A stretch of DNA of 64,000 bases from Paenibacillus pinisoli (GCF_003605435.1 NZ_QXQB01000001.1:124001-188000); one strand, 5' to 3'. Shown: positions 1-8,672, counted from the stretch's first letter. A program made the numbers and translations. The notes: a model not told the origin generated them from the sequence alone.

Positions 1-2
1 CA

Positions 3-854
3 GAGTCGTCCCGCGTTGCCCATCTGGCTGCGGGCAGAGGCAAAGGCTTCGCCCAATCGGTGTTCCAGGTTGGCGGCAATGCCGGGCAGGCACTCGCACC
101 GCTAATGGTCGCCTTTGTCATTAGCCCAAGAGGCCAATACGGTTTTCTCTGGTTCACGCTGCTGGCTGTCATCGGCATTGTGATTCAATACCGAATTAGC
201 AGATGGTACCGCGAACAGACATCAGCTGCCGCAATAGCGAAGCGCAAAGCGAATACCTCAGCCGTTCCAGCCGCAAGATTCAGCAAGCCGTTTATCGCAT
301 TTGTATTGGGCATTCTGATTATGATGCTGTTCTCGAAGTTCGTATATTTGGCCAGCATGACAGGATACTACGCCTTTTACTATATGGATACGTATAAGCT
401 GCCTCTCGAGCGTGCCCAGCTGGCATTATTCGCCCTTCAGTTCGCGGGGATGGTCGGAACCTTCCTTGGCGGGCCTCTCGCTGACCGGTTCGGCAGACAG
501 CGGATTATCTGGTTCTCCATTCTGGGAACAGCGCCGTTCTCCCTGCTGCTGCCCTATGCGGGCCCGACCGGCTCCATCTTGCTTTGCATCGCGATCGGCC
601 TCATCCTGATGTCCGGCTTTTCGGTCATTATCGTCTATGCGCAAGAACTGCTGCCGGGACATGTCGGCACGATTGCCGGCTTGTTCTTCGGACTTTCCTT
701 CGGCCTCGCCGGTCTTGGCTCTGTCGTCATGGGCTGGCTGATGGATACGCACAGCGTAGAGCTGATGGTCAAGGTGTGTGCCTTCCTGCCTCTGCTTGGC
801 CTGTTCGCCCTGTTCCTTCCGAAAGATTCGAAGATCATGGGAAAACAGCTTTGA
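3..854 (+). CDS. fsr: MFS efflux transporter, fosmidomycin-resistance (Fsr) type, 5' partial
   Basis: C-terminal part of a major-facilitator drug exporter. The frame is open to the left edge of the window, and the first visible codons (ESSRVAHLAAG...GFAQS) read straight into FQVGGNAGQALAPL, so the start lies outside; the GTG at 60 is internal. From memory, the protein follows E. coli Fsr closely: the FQVGGN motif, the YRISRWYR loop, GGPLADRFGR between helices, VYAQELLPGHVGTIAGLFFG and the closing KVCAFLPLLGLFAL. About seven membrane helices are visible. Fsr-type pumps export fosmidomycin and related compounds by proton antiport; the actual substrate here is unknown. It converges on the next gene with a shared hairpin between them. 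Confidence 0.88.
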   Translation, partial: ESSRVAHLAAGRGKGFAQSVFQVGGNAGQALAPLMVAFVISPRGQYGFLWFTLLAVIGIVIQYRISRWYREQTSAAAIAKRKANTSAVPAARFSKPFIAFVLGILIMMLFSKFVYLASMTGYYAFYYMDTYKLPLERAQLALFALQFAGMVGTFLGGPLADRFGRQRIIWFSILGTAPFSLLLPYAGPTGSILLCIAIGLILMSGFSVIIVYAQELLPGHVGTIAGLFFGLSFGLAGLGSVVMGWLMDTHSVELMVKVCAFLPLLGLFALFLPKDSKIMGKQL

Positions 855-878
855 TCGCATTTCTACTCAAAACGTATG

Positions 879-914
879 AAAGGAGCTGTCCCAAAAAACG
901 GACAACTCCTTTTA
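879..914. terminator. Hairpin between convergent genes
   Basis: AAGGAGCTGTCC and GGACAACTCCTT form a stem around an A-rich loop, with T-rich sequence on the right. It directly follows the fsr stop and abuts the stop of the minus-strand gene, so it probably serves fsr and perhaps both. Confidence 0.65.
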
Positions 915-915
915 T

Positions 916-1404
916 TTATTGCCCTACGAATGTCGCTGAACCATTATCTCCGCTGTAAGGAGGGGCTCCCGGCCTCGTCACGTAACAAATGATTAATTTG
1001 AATGACTTTCCCTTCGCGATGTTTTGATTGAAAGTCAATAGGAAGCTTTTTCCATCCGTTCCTGACGCCTGAATTTTCACTCGATCGGGTGTAAGCGAAT
1101 TGTTGCGGTTGACACTGTCATTCATCCCTAGAGTAGCAATATTGACAGGATTCTGTTCTGACGTGGCTTGAATCCAGTAATTTCGGGGATCAGTGCCTTT
1201 CGCTTGATCCACGGGCTGATCATAGGACAGCTGTAATTGATTTGCAGAAATCTGGGATAGGCTTGCAAGCATCGGAATGGATGCTGTTGGAGAACTCGTC
1301 TGGCTCTCTACCCGCTGTGCAGCCAATGCCTGATGACAAAAACTGGTCGAGCTAAGTGCAATTAGTACAGCCAGACATATCTTTGTAATGGAATGGTTTT
1401 TCAT
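916..1404 (-). CDS. Hypothetical secreted protein, possible Ig-like fold
   Basis: 162 residues starting with a clear signal peptide: positively charged KNHSITK, hydrophobic CLAVLIALSS, and a likely cleavage site after HQALA (about residue 29). The mature part has patterns such as ISANQLQLSYDQPVD and FLLTFNQNIAKGKSFKLIICYVTRPG, which resemble the beta strands of SbsA/Big-type Ig-like domains that test whether one value changes another; this is weak similarity by eye. The ATG is preceded by AGGAGGAG at good spacing. It is single and faces the fsr gene, with no partner suggesting a role. I do not recognise the family. Confidence 0.7.
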   Translation of the reverse strand: MKNHSITKICLAVLIALSSTSFCHQALAAQRVESQTSSPTASIPMLASLSQISANQLQLSYDQPVDQAKGTDPRNYWIQATSEQNPVNIATLGMNDSVNRNNSLTPDRVKIQASGTDGKSFLLTFNQNIAKGKSFKLIICYVTRPGAPPYSGDNGSATFVGQ

Positions 1405-1521
1405 GCGCTCCTCCTATTTGCGTATTCGGCAAATAGGTTTCCCCTATAAGCAACACTTATTCTTCCATATGAAATATCAGGTTGCTTAAGAGCTCCCTCT
1501 GTCCATATTCTAGTCTATCAT

Positions 1522-2673
1522 TCATACCCGAAACATTTCGCCCTTGATCATGGTCCATTGCACTTCAAAACGGTCGTTAAGCAAGGCCAGATCGGCATCG
1601 AACCCCTCCGCAATGCTGCCTAGCTGGTGAAGCCCCAAGATTCTAGCCGGAGTGGCCGTCGCCATTAGTACGGCATCGTGCAGCGGAATGCCGGCCTCCG
1701 CCGCAAGCCGGAGCGCTTCATTCATGGTAACGGTGCTGGAGGCAAGCGTCCCATCCTTCAATCTCGCAACGCCATTCACAACCTGAACCTGATGGCCGCC
1801 GAACACATACTCTCCGTCGCCAAGCCCCATCGCCTGGAGCGCATCGGTAATAAGCACCGTGCCATCCGCGCCTTTCAACCGATGCATCATGCGTACAATG
1901 GCCGGATGCAGATGAATGCCGTCCACAATCGCCTGTACGCTGACATGCTCTTCTTCAAAAGCGGCAACGACAAGTCCCGGATCGCGATGATGAATCGGAC
2001 GCATGCCGTTAAAGCAATGCGTCACATGGCTGGCTCCTGCTTCAAATGCCAGCTTCGCTTCCTCATACGTCGCATCCGAATGAGCGATTGCGATCACCAC
2101 GTCCTTCTCCTTCAGATAGGAGATCAGCTCCATTCCTCCTGGCAGCTCCGGCGCAATCGTCACCATCCTGATCAGACCTTCCGCCTCGCGGAACAGCAGC
2201 TCCATCTCCTCCAGATCGGGATGGCGCAAAAACTTCTCATTTTGCATCCCCTTCCGCTTAGGATTGAGGTATGGTCCCTCCAGATGCAGCCCCGCAACTC
2301 TCGCCCCTGCTTCATGTCCAACGACACGCTTGACGCTGCGGATCATCGCCGCCAAATCCTCCAGGCTGGAGCTTACGGAGGTAGCCAAAAATGCGGTGCA
2401 GCCCGTTGCGGCGCATGCGCGCGACACCTGCTGAACGCTCTCCTCGCTGCCATCCATCAAATCAAAGCCGTTCGCGCCGTGAATATGGACATCGATCATT
2501 CCCGGAATTAACAGGCAGCCATTGCCGTCAATCCGTTCATACCCGTCATAAGGCGAAGCTAACGTCCCCGGGTCGATGCGCTCGATTATTCCGCCTTTGA
2601 TCCAGACAACACCGGGCTCCGTCTGATTGCCGGAATGGGCAATACGCACATTGTCGATTACTTTATTGGCCAT
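1522..2673 (-). CDS. nagA: N-acetylglucosamine-6-phosphate deacetylase
   Basis: Removes the acetyl group from GlcNAc-6-P to give GlcN-6-P, the entry step of amino-sugar and chitin catabolism in the cytoplasm. 383 residues, the usual NagA length. Visible motifs are the amidohydrolase metal site PGMIDVHIHGANGFD, HLEGPYLNPKRKG with its metal-binding Glu, AHSDATYEEA, HCFNGMRPIHHR, DGIHLHP and the catalytic Asp in LITDALQAMG. The open frame extends about 140 codons further upstream, but that part is the shadow of the DeoR gene; I chose the ATG at 2673 because it has TAAGGAGGAG seven bases before it and starts the normal NagA N-terminus. It overlaps the end of the regulator gene by 11 bp, so the two are translationally coupled. 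Confidence 0.95.
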   Translation of the reverse strand: MANKVIDNVRIAHSGNQTEPGVVWIKGGIIERIDPGTLASPYDGYERIDGNGCLLIPGMIDVHIHGANGFDLMDGSEESVQQVSRACAATGCTAFLATSVSSSLEDLAAMIRSVKRVVGHEAGARVAGLHLEGPYLNPKRKGMQNEKFLRHPDLEEMELLFREAEGLIRMVTIAPELPGGMELISYLKEKDVVIAIAHSDATYEEAKLAFEAGASHVTHCFNGMRPIHHRDPGLVVAAFEEEHVSVQAIVDGIHLHPAIVRMMHRLKGADGTVLITDALQAMGLGDGEYVFGGHQVQVVNGVARLKDGTLASSTVTMNEALRLAAEAGIPLHDAVLMATATPARILGLHQLGSIAEGFDADLALLNDRFEVQWTMIKGEMFRV

Positions 2674-3454
2674 GCTGCTTCTCCTCCTTAGTCGCGCCGC
2701 CATCGCATTCAATGACGGCAATGTTTTGCTGGTCGAACAGCTCCTGATATTCGGCAGGAATAGACTGGTCGGTAACGATAATATCGATCCAATCAAAATC
2801 CAGCCGATAGACGGACTTGCGGGTGAATTTGGTGAAATCCGCCACGACAATGACTTGATCCGATCGCCGCGCCATCTCCTTTTTGACCGAGACATCATCC
2901 TCATGCGGGTAGTACAAACCGTCGCTTTGGATAGCGGCAGCGCCAATAAATGTCTTGTCGGCCCTGACTTCCTTAAGCTTGTCAATAACTGAGGGGCCAT
3001 ACAGCCGCCGGTCCCTGGCATGCAAGTAGCCTCCAAGCACGTAGACCTGCAAATCCTCTCTGCCGGAGAGGATGCTGACGATATCAATCGAATGCGTAAT
3101 CGCCATCAGCTCAGACGCCTTCATATGCTCGGCTAAGCACTGTACGGTCGTCGATACATCCAATATGACAGTCTCCCCGTCATGAATCAGCTCCGCCGCT
3201 GTCTCGCCGATGATCCGTTTCCGGTCGGATTCCGCGATCAAGCGATCCTGGTACGTCGCCAGTTCTTTCTTCAATTGCGGCAAAGCGACTCCGCCATGCG
3301 TCCGGATGACTACGCCTTGCTGCACCAGCTTCACGATATCCCGGCGCGCGGTATCTCTGGAGATGCCGAGAAGCGAACAAATATCCATCACGCTGATGGC
3401 ATGATGCTCCTTCAAGTAACCAAGGATTTTAAGCAAGCGTTCCTCTTGATACAT
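2663..3454 (-). CDS. DeoR-family transcriptional regulator of the nagA operon
   Basis: 263 residues. An N-terminal DeoR winged helix (ERLLKILGYLKEHHAISVMD, then the recognition helix in LGISRDTARRDIVKLVQQG, and the wing VIRTHGGV) is followed by a sugar-phosphate-binding DeoRC domain with the conserved VILDVSTTVQCLAE, VYVLGGYLH, DKTFIGAAAI and VVADFTKF segments. It is the first gene of a two-gene operon with nagA, so its effector is probably an amino-sugar phosphate such as GlcNAc-6-P or GlcN-6-P (inference). It resembles AgaR-type regulators more than the GntR-family NagR of Bacillus subtilis. A 22-bp palindrome 49 bp upstream of its start is the natural candidate operator. Confidence 0.92.
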   Translation of the reverse strand: MYQEERLLKILGYLKEHHAISVMDICSLLGISRDTARRDIVKLVQQGVVIRTHGGVALPQLKKELATYQDRLIAESDRKRIIGETAAELIHDGETVILDVSTTVQCLAEHMKASELMAITHSIDIVSILSGREDLQVYVLGGYLHARDRRLYGPSVIDKLKEVRADKTFIGAAAIQSDGLYYPHEDDVSVKKEMARRSDQVIVVADFTKFTRKSVYRLDFDWIDIIVTDQSIPAEYQELFDQQNIAVIECDGGATKEEKQHGQ

Positions 3455-3502
3455 TCAACCACCTCTTTTAAACACATATTACCACAACATATAAGTAATT
3501 GA

Positions 3503-3524
3503 TACAAATACTTAAGTATTTGTA
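3503..3524. promoter_or_regulatory. Perfect palindrome, candidate DeoR operator
   Basis: The core ACAAATACTTAAGTATTTGT is a perfect 20-bp dyad and extends by one pair (T/A) on each side. It is flanked by direct copies of TAAGTAATT, in AT-rich DNA in front of the DeoR-nagA operon. Autoregulation is inferred. Confidence 0.5.
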
Positions 3525-3578
3525 AGTAATTAATGATATTAATTTAATCTATATGATTTGATCCGAGTTTTTGCGCAA

Positions 3579-3604
3579 CAAAAAAACCGCATAGATATGC
3601 GGTT
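3579..3604 (-). terminator. Rho-independent terminator of the acetyltransferase operon
   Basis: Stem AACCGCATA/TATGCGGTT with a two-base loop and a run of A on its left, which is a U-tract when read on the minus strand. It lies 42 bp past the stop of the arylamine N-acetyltransferase gene. Confidence 0.8.
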
Positions 3605-3645
3605 AAGGACTTAGCTCAAACTCAACAATATGCTGCCGAGTTGCA

Positions 3646-4419
3646 TCATTTCGAGGTCGTGCCATCCAGAACAATGCCAAAGTACGTTCGGAGCGCTTCG
3701 GCATACTCCGCCTCATTGTCAGGCTTGAAGGTATGGACGCCATCCTTCCTGAACAAGCGGAATTCATCCTCTGCAATTGTATTGCGGCCTTCCTCCGTCT
3801 GGATGGCCAGCATCTTGACGCTTCTGAATATCGAATCCGGAGCATGCTCACACCAATAAGACGCCATCAGGTAGTCCTTGGCAAGCTGCCGCTCCTCCGT
3901 GAAGGAGAATAATCTCAACCACTCGCTCTCCTTTCGCTCCATCAAGAACCAACCGAAATCCGCATCCCTGTCCAGACGGTAGCATTCGCCGCCTTGCGGC
4001 TGCTCCAGTCCTTCCAGCAATAAGAGCGGCCTCTTCGGTACGATGCCGCCTACTCCCACATCGCATAGATAGCGGGAATCCCCAATCCTCACGAGCAGCA
4101 CATGATGCCTGCGCTTCGGCGGCAGATCCGTCTCGTCTCTCCAGAAACGGGCAAAGCAGTCTGTCACGTCATAGCCGAGCTCGCGCAGCAGCCATCCGAA
4201 CAGCGCATTCAATTCGAAGCAGTAGCCGCCACGTCCGCGCACCACGATTTTTTCATAAATATGCTTTGGTTCAAGCGATAGCGGTATGCCCTGAAGGATA
4301 TCCAAATTCTCATAAGGCACTGACCGCAGATGGCGTTCCTGAAGCTCTGCAAGCGCCTCCGCGCTTCCGTCCTGTTTTCCGGTATATCCGATTCTTTGCA
4401 AATAGAGTTGAGCGTCCAT
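3646..4419 (-). CDS. nat: Arylamine N-acetyltransferase
   Basis: Transfers acetyl from acetyl-CoA to aromatic amines or hydrazines through a Cys-His-Asp triad. The catalytic Cys sits in VRGRGGYCFELNALF, His in KRRHHVLLVRI and Asp in YLCDVGVGG, all in the family order and spacing. The length (257 aa) is normal. I prefer the ATG at 4419 (MDAQLYLQRIGY matches the family's N-terminus and has GGGGGC nine bases before it); an in-frame ATG five codons upstream at 4434 has no ribosome site. It is the second gene of a pair with the GNAT gene 35 bp upstream and ends at a good terminator. Its physiological substrate is unknown. Confidence 0.9.
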   Translation of the reverse strand: MDAQLYLQRIGYTGKQDGSAEALAELQERHLRSVPYENLDILQGIPLSLEPKHIYEKIVVRGRGGYCFELNALFGWLLRELGYDVTDCFARFWRDETDLPPKRRHHVLLVRIGDSRYLCDVGVGGIVPKRPLLLLEGLEQPQGGECYRLDRDADFGWFLMERKESEWLRLFSFTEERQLAKDYLMASYWCEHAPDSIFRSVKMLAIQTEEGRNTIAEDEFRLFRKDGVHTFKPDNEAEYAEALRTYFGIVLDGTTSK

Positions 4420-4454
4420 GTTCCATGCCCCCATTGAATCAGTATGTTTAACGA

Positions 4455-4916
4455 TTATCCGATTTTTTTCATATACCCTACCAAGGTCATGCGATTGTTG
4501 ACAGAATGCTTGTATTCCGTACGCTTGTAACCCAGCTTCTCATACAAGCGGCAATTGCCCTGCTCCTGCAGGATTGTCTGCAGCTCCCATACTTGATGCT
4601 CCGGGAACAGCTTCTCCGCCATTCGAATCGCTTGCTGAGCGATGCCTTGTCCCTGGAACTCCGGCAGCACGAAGATTGGGCTGATCCATGCGCTGCTTTG
4701 CCGCTGTACGATGCGAATGGCCCCCACGACCACTCGATTCATCACGATATTGTAAAAGCGTCCGTTGCGAACCTTATCAGTCAGACGCTCCAGCGATTCG
4801 TTCGCGGGATTTGTTTCGTCATCCATATATTTTTTCAGCAGCGGCATAAAAGTGCGTCTCTGCATCGCATGCAGCTCCTCGGCCTGATCAAGCTTTACTT
4901 CCACTAATTCTATCAT
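4455..4916 (-). CDS. GNAT-family N-acetyltransferase
   Basis: 153 residues. The acetyl-CoA site is the P-loop-like FQGQGIAQQAIRMAE after the strand ISPIFVLPE, followed by WELQTILQEQGNCRLYEKLGYKRTE, the usual end of the GNAT fold. The start at 4916 is chosen over an in-frame codon at 4961 because GGGGAGGT lies at good spacing before ATG and the protein then begins MIELVEVKLDQAEEL. It is the first gene of a probable two-gene operon with the arylamine N-acetyltransferase. The substrate cannot be told from sequence. Confidence 0.85.
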   Translation of the reverse strand: MIELVEVKLDQAEELHAMQRRTFMPLLKKYMDDETNPANESLERLTDKVRNGRFYNIVMNRVVVGAIRIVQRQSSAWISPIFVLPEFQGQGIAQQAIRMAEKLFPEHQVWELQTILQEQGNCRLYEKLGYKRTEYKHSVNNRMTLVGYMKKIG

Positions 4917-5052
4917 GTGCGTACCTCCCCGCGTAATAGTAAGTTTGATAATCACGAACATTCATAAATTTATTTCATTATTTAATATAGCTAAGTGAAT
5001 ATAATCAATAATTTACAATTGATAACATAAAATCAATGGATTATCATTGAAG

Positions 5053-5066
5053 TGCAAGCGCTTTAA
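5053..5066 (+). promoter_or_regulatory. cre-like CcpA site before the chitinase gene
   Basis: TGCAAGCGCTTTAA matches the cre consensus TGWAANCGNTNWCA at all but two positions. It lies within a wider imperfect dyad (5048-5071: TGAAGT, AAGCGCTT, ACTTCA), 120 bp before the chitinase start. A LacI/GalR-family protein, probably CcpA, is the likely binder; this is inference from the motif. Confidence 0.5.
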
Positions 5067-5185
5067 CTTCATAGATTCTTCCTGTGAAAGGAGTGATTCA
5101 GAACGAACCGTGATGAGCGAGGTAAGCTTCACTCAGCTTAGATAGGATCGTCCGGCACCATCATTACTTTTGGGAGGGATTTGTC

Positions 5186-6448
5186 ATGAAAAGCATGAAG
5201 GGCAGTATGGTCAAGTTTCTATTAATTGTTGTCATTGTCATAGGAACAGTACCCTTATACTCGCTTACCGCTTTTGGCGCTTTGGCTACGCCCACTTTGA
5301 ACGTCAGCGCTTCAAGCGGAACGTGTAATTTAAGCTGGAACGGAATATCCGGTGCAACAGGCTATGATATCTACCGGAACGGCAATTGGTACAGATGGGT
5401 AAGCACCACTTCGACTGCCGACACAGGATTATCCAACGGAACGGCTTACACGTACACCGTAGCCGCACAGAACGCCAACGTATCTCCGATCGACACTTCT
5501 CCTCAGAGCGCCAGCAGAACCTGTACGCCTAGCTCCGGCGGCGGTGGCGGAGGCTCCTTAGCCGCTCCAACGCTGAATGTCAGCGCCTCCAGCGCAACTT
5601 GCTCCTTGAGCTGGAATGCCGTATCCGGCGCAACCGGATATGATGTGTACCGCAACGGCAGCTGGTACAGATGGACGAATGGCTTGTCGACCGTCGACTC
5701 CGGATTGTCCAACGGCACAACTTATTCGTACACCGTATCCGCACAAAACGCCAACTCTACACCAATTGTCACATCTCCGCAGAGCGCCAGCAAGAATTGT
5801 ACGCCTAGCGGATCAAGCAACCCTAATCCAAGCGGATTCGTTGTAACCCAAGCCCAATTCAATCAAATGTTCCCTAACCGCAATTCCTTCTACACGTACT
5901 CCGGATTAGTATCCGCCTTATCCTCATTCCCTGCATTCGCCAACACAGGCAGCGACACCATCAAGAAACGGGAAGCAGCAGCTTTCCTCGGCAACGTGGC
6001 TCAAGAAACCGGTCATCTTCAGCACATTGTCGAAATTAACACGAACAACTACCCATTATACTGTGCCTCCCATGCACAATACCCTTGTGCGCCTGGCAAG
6101 CAGTACTATGGACGCGGCCCGATTCAGCTGAGCTGGAACTATAACTACGGCGCTGCGGGTGCAGCACTCGGCCTTCCGCTGCTATCTAACCCGGATCTGG
6201 TGGCGCAAGACGCTTCAGTAGCGTGGAAAACTGCGCTTTGGTTCTGGGTGACGCAGACTGGCGCCGGCTCGATGACTTCGCACAGCGCGATTGTCAATGG
6301 CGTTGGCTTCGGCGAGACAATCCGTACGATTAACGGATCAATAGAATGCAACGGCGGCAGTCCGCAATCTGTCAACAACCGGGTCAGCTACTTTACGAAC
6401 TTTGCCAACATACTGGGTGTCTCTACAGGCGGCAATCTCACTTGCTAA
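5186..6448 (+). CDS. Secreted chitinase, glycoside hydrolase family 19, with two Fn3-like domains
   Basis: Hydrolyses beta-1,4 links in chitin outside the cell. Order: signal peptide (residues 1-33, cleaved near TAFGA), two nearly identical fibronectin-III-like repeats (about 34-113 and 127-206, each with a Cys near the start and end) joined by a Gly-rich linker, then a GH19 catalytic domain from about 219. The GH19 marks are FLGNVAQETGHLQHIVE (catalytic Glu274 and Glu283 by position), YYGRGPIQLSWNYNYG, and the late TINGSIECNGG with NNRVSYF. GH19 enzymes are inverting and have a lysozyme-like fold. ATG follows GGGAGGG. The gene stands alone, with a cre-like site upstream and a terminator downstream. 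It probably works with the LPMO at 14.6 kb and feeds GlcNAc to NagA. Confidence 0.95.
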   Translation: MKSMKGSMVKFLLIVVIVIGTVPLYSLTAFGALATPTLNVSASSGTCNLSWNGISGATGYDIYRNGNWYRWVSTTSTADTGLSNGTAYTYTVAAQNANVSPIDTSPQSASRTCTPSSGGGGGGSLAAPTLNVSASSATCSLSWNAVSGATGYDVYRNGSWYRWTNGLSTVDSGLSNGTTYSYTVSAQNANSTPIVTSPQSASKNCTPSGSSNPNPSGFVVTQAQFNQMFPNRNSFYTYSGLVSALSSFPAFANTGSDTIKKREAAAFLGNVAQETGHLQHIVEINTNNYPLYCASHAQYPCAPGKQYYGRGPIQLSWNYNYGAAGAALGLPLLSNPDLVAQDASVAWKTALWFWVTQTGAGSMTSHSAIVNGVGFGETIRTINGSIECNGGSPQSVNNRVSYFTNFANILGVSTGGNLTC

Positions 6449-6539
6449 AGCATAACCTCATATTCGTGCCTTACGCTTAACTCATTAGGTTAGATTTTAC
6501 ACAAATTGATTTTTGGATCCGATTCATGAAGTTGCAAAC

Positions 6540-6590
6540 GGACAGGTGCGCGGTCACTCGCTCAGCCGCATGCCTGTCCTTTTACTTTTT
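6540..6590 (+). terminator. Rho-independent terminator of the chitinase gene
   Basis: GGACAGG...CGG pairs with CCG...CCTGTCC across a short internal mismatch, followed by TTTTACTTTTTT. It lies about 90 bp after the chitinase stop. Confidence 0.8.
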
Positions 6591-6696
6591 TGAGGTTCGA
6601 GGAAATTAGCAGGTTTATTTGGGGAATTCTTCCTTTCCCTTCTATAGAATATACAATATAAACAGTCGATCTGTAAAACGGTCTTGGATCAAACAA

Positions 6697-7767
6697 TCAA
6701 ACTTCAGGCTCAGGCAGCTCTATATAAAAAGTAAAGAAGCCCTTGTCGTGCTCCAGGCCGAGGTACCCGCCATGCAATTCAATAATATTCCGCGCAATCG
6801 ATAAGCCGAGGCCAGCGCCCGGACTATTATTCTTCATATTCTGCTCCCGCCTTGACGGCTCCGCCTTATAGAAGCGCTCGAATAATCGACTTTCCTTCTC
6901 CTTCGCAATCGGTTCCCCTTCGTTAGCCACGCTCAATCGAATCAAGCCGCCTTGCCTCTTCAGGCTGACGGAAATTGCGCCAGATTTAATTGAAAATTTG
7001 ATCGCATTCATGAGCAAATTATCTATGGCGCGCACAAGCTGCTCGGCATCGACATATGCCGTTACATCCTCGGCTTCCCGCTCTCTATGAAGCTGTAAGC
7101 CGTTATCCAGAATAATCGGCTCTATCTCCGTCAACATCTGCTCCAGCAGATTGGATACATTCACCGGCTTCCGATCCAGCCGGACCGCCCCGCCCGTAAG
7201 GCGTGTATATTCGAATAGATCATCGACGAGCTTGGTCAGCTGCTGCGTTTTGTTGAAGGCATTTTGAATATACCGTTTATGCTCTTCGAGATCCTCGTAA
7301 TTGTCATTTTTCAGTAAATTCAAATATCCGGCAATGCTCGTAAGCGGCGTGCGCAAATCATGGGAGACATTCGTGATCAGCTCCATCTTGGACCTCTCGG
7401 CTAGCTTCTCCCGCTGCATCATCTCTTGAAGCTGCTCCGCCATAAAATTAATGTTATAAGCCACTTCGCCCAGCTCATCGTGATGAACGGGCACCCGTTT
7501 ATTGAGATTGCCTTGCGCAATTGCGATCAATCCGTCGGCAAGCGTACGCATATAGCGCACAATCGGCCTTGTGAACAGGAAGAAAAAGAAGATAAACATA
7601 AACACCATCACAAACAGTTTGCCGAACGCCCAAGGCATTTTGATCTCGATCCTATCTAATGGAACCGTTACGAAAAAAGAAAGGAAGAAGCTGATAAAAG
7701 CCGACCAGAACAGCCGGCCGCGTATATTCCTTTTCCAATTCAGCACCGACAGCACATTTCTACTCAA
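6697..7767 (-). CDS. Sensor histidine kinase, VanS/PhoR-like
   Basis: 356 residues. Two membrane helices at the N-terminus (about 15-35 and 44-63) with only a very short external loop, a HAMP region (RPIVRYMRTLADGLIAIAQGNLNKRV), the H-box LITNVSHDLRTPLTSIAGYLNLL, and N, G1, F and G2 boxes (NLLMNAIKFS, SVANEGEPI, LFERFYKAEPS, GAGLGLSIARNIIELHGG). With so small an external loop it probably senses a signal in the membrane or cytoplasm. It begins with TTG at 7767, overlapping the upstream response regulator by 8 bp, so the pair is co-translated. The domain pattern resembles VanS, but no vancomycin-resistance enzymes are nearby. Confidence 0.9.
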   Translation of the reverse strand: MSRNVLSVLNWKRNIRGRLFWSAFISFFLSFFVTVPLDRIEIKMPWAFGKLFVMVFMFIFFFFLFTRPIVRYMRTLADGLIAIAQGNLNKRVPVHHDELGEVAYNINFMAEQLQEMMQREKLAERSKMELITNVSHDLRTPLTSIAGYLNLLKNDNYEDLEEHKRYIQNAFNKTQQLTKLVDDLFEYTRLTGGAVRLDRKPVNVSNLLEQMLTEIEPIILDNGLQLHREREAEDVTAYVDAEQLVRAIDNLLMNAIKFSIKSGAISVSLKRQGGLIRLSVANEGEPIAKEKESRLFERFYKAEPSRREQNMKNNSPGAGLGLSIARNIIELHGGYLGLEHDKGFFTFYIELPEPEV

Positions 7768-8461
7768 CTTTATATCCCACTCCCCAAACCGTTTTTATAT
7801 ATCTGGGTTGACGCGGAGTTTCCTCAATCTTCTCCCGAATATTCCGTATATGAACCATCACCGTGTTGTCGGACAAAAATTTCTCTTCCTTCCAGACGCT
7901 CCGGTAGATGTTCTCCACATTGAATACATGGCCGCGATGGGTTGCCATCAGATCCAGAATGGCGAACTCTAGCGGGGTCAGCGACACTTCCTCGCCTCGC
8001 ACCGTTACAAGATGGCGCTTCTTATCGAGCGTGAGATCGCCAATCTCTACAATGTGAGCATCCCCAGACTTGGACGCCCCCGCTCCATCCAGATGCTGAC
8101 GGCGAAGCTGGGCTTTGACCCTCGCAATCAGCTCCAGCGGATTAAACGGCTTAGTGACATAGTCGTCCGCCCCGGTGGTCAGCCCCATGATTTTATCCAT
8201 ATCCTCTCCTTTCGCTGATAACATAATAATCGGGCATTTCGTGAGCTCTCTCATTTTGAGACAAGCCGTAATTCCATCCATACGGGGCATCATGACATCC
8301 AGAATTATGAGATCAACCTTCTCGCGGCGAAGCAGCTCAACCGCATGCAGCCCGTCTTCCGCCTCCATCACGCTGTACCCTTCATTGCGCAAATAAATAT
8401 GAACAACGTCGCGAATCTCAGGATCATCATCGGCAACAAGCACGTTAATCATTGGGGTCAT
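7760..8461 (-). CDS. Response regulator, OmpR/PhoB family, VanR-like
   Basis: 233 residues. The receiver domain has the acidic pair ADDDPEI, phospho-acceptor Asp in LIILDVMMPRMDG, Thr/Ser switch residue in IIMLSAKG and Lys in DDYVTKPFNPLELIARVKAQLRR. The C-terminal winged helix has LTPLEFAILDLMATHRGHVF and VMVHIRNIREKIEETPRQPRYIKTVWGVGYKVE. I chose ATG at 8461 (MTPMINVLVADDD) because GAAGGGAGA lies before it; upstream codons in frame do not resemble the family. It forms an operon with the kinase. Targets are unknown; the chitinase is convergent and the methyltransferase gene is upstream on the same strand. Confidence 0.92.
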   Translation of the reverse strand: MTPMINVLVADDDPEIRDVVHIYLRNEGYSVMEAEDGLHAVELLRREKVDLIILDVMMPRMDGITACLKMRELTKCPIIMLSAKGEDMDKIMGLTTGADDYVTKPFNPLELIARVKAQLRRQHLDGAGASKSGDAHIVEIGDLTLDKKRHLVTVRGEEVSLTPLEFAILDLMATHRGHVFNVENIYRSVWKEEKFLSDNTVMVHIRNIREKIEETPRQPRYIKTVWGVGYKVE

Positions 8462-8522
8462 TGGGTATCTCCCTTCTTCAAGAAAAAGCCTCAACTTACT
8501 AAGCAATAGCCTCATATCCATG

Positions 8523-8672
8523 TGTTCCGCTTACTGCGAAAGCCATTTCGTTGTCTAGCTATGTTCTAACAGTTATGGCGCATTAGCTTCTTACACATGT
8601 TCTTCCGCTTACTGCAGAAGAGCCCTTACGTTTACTACTCATGTTCTCTCACTAACGGCGCATCTTTATCCA
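8523..8672. repeat. Two diverged 75-bp direct repeats between genes
   Basis: Two neighbouring copies (about 8523-8597 and 8598-8672) share TTCCGCTTACTGC.GAA.AGCC in the first half and ATGTTCT..C..TTA.GGCGCAT in the second. They lie in the gap between the response regulator and the methyltransferase gene. No coding sequence is evident. Confidence 0.45.

Noticed and set aside
2674-3087. N-terminal extension of NagA by about 140 residues
   Set aside because: It overlaps the DeoR gene, has low-complexity Arg/Ser-rich sequence unlike NagA, and the internal ATG has a strong ribosome site.
6697-8461. Vancomycin-resistance vanRS system
   Set aside because: The two-component proteins resemble VanRS in pattern only; no vanH, vanA or vanX genes are present.
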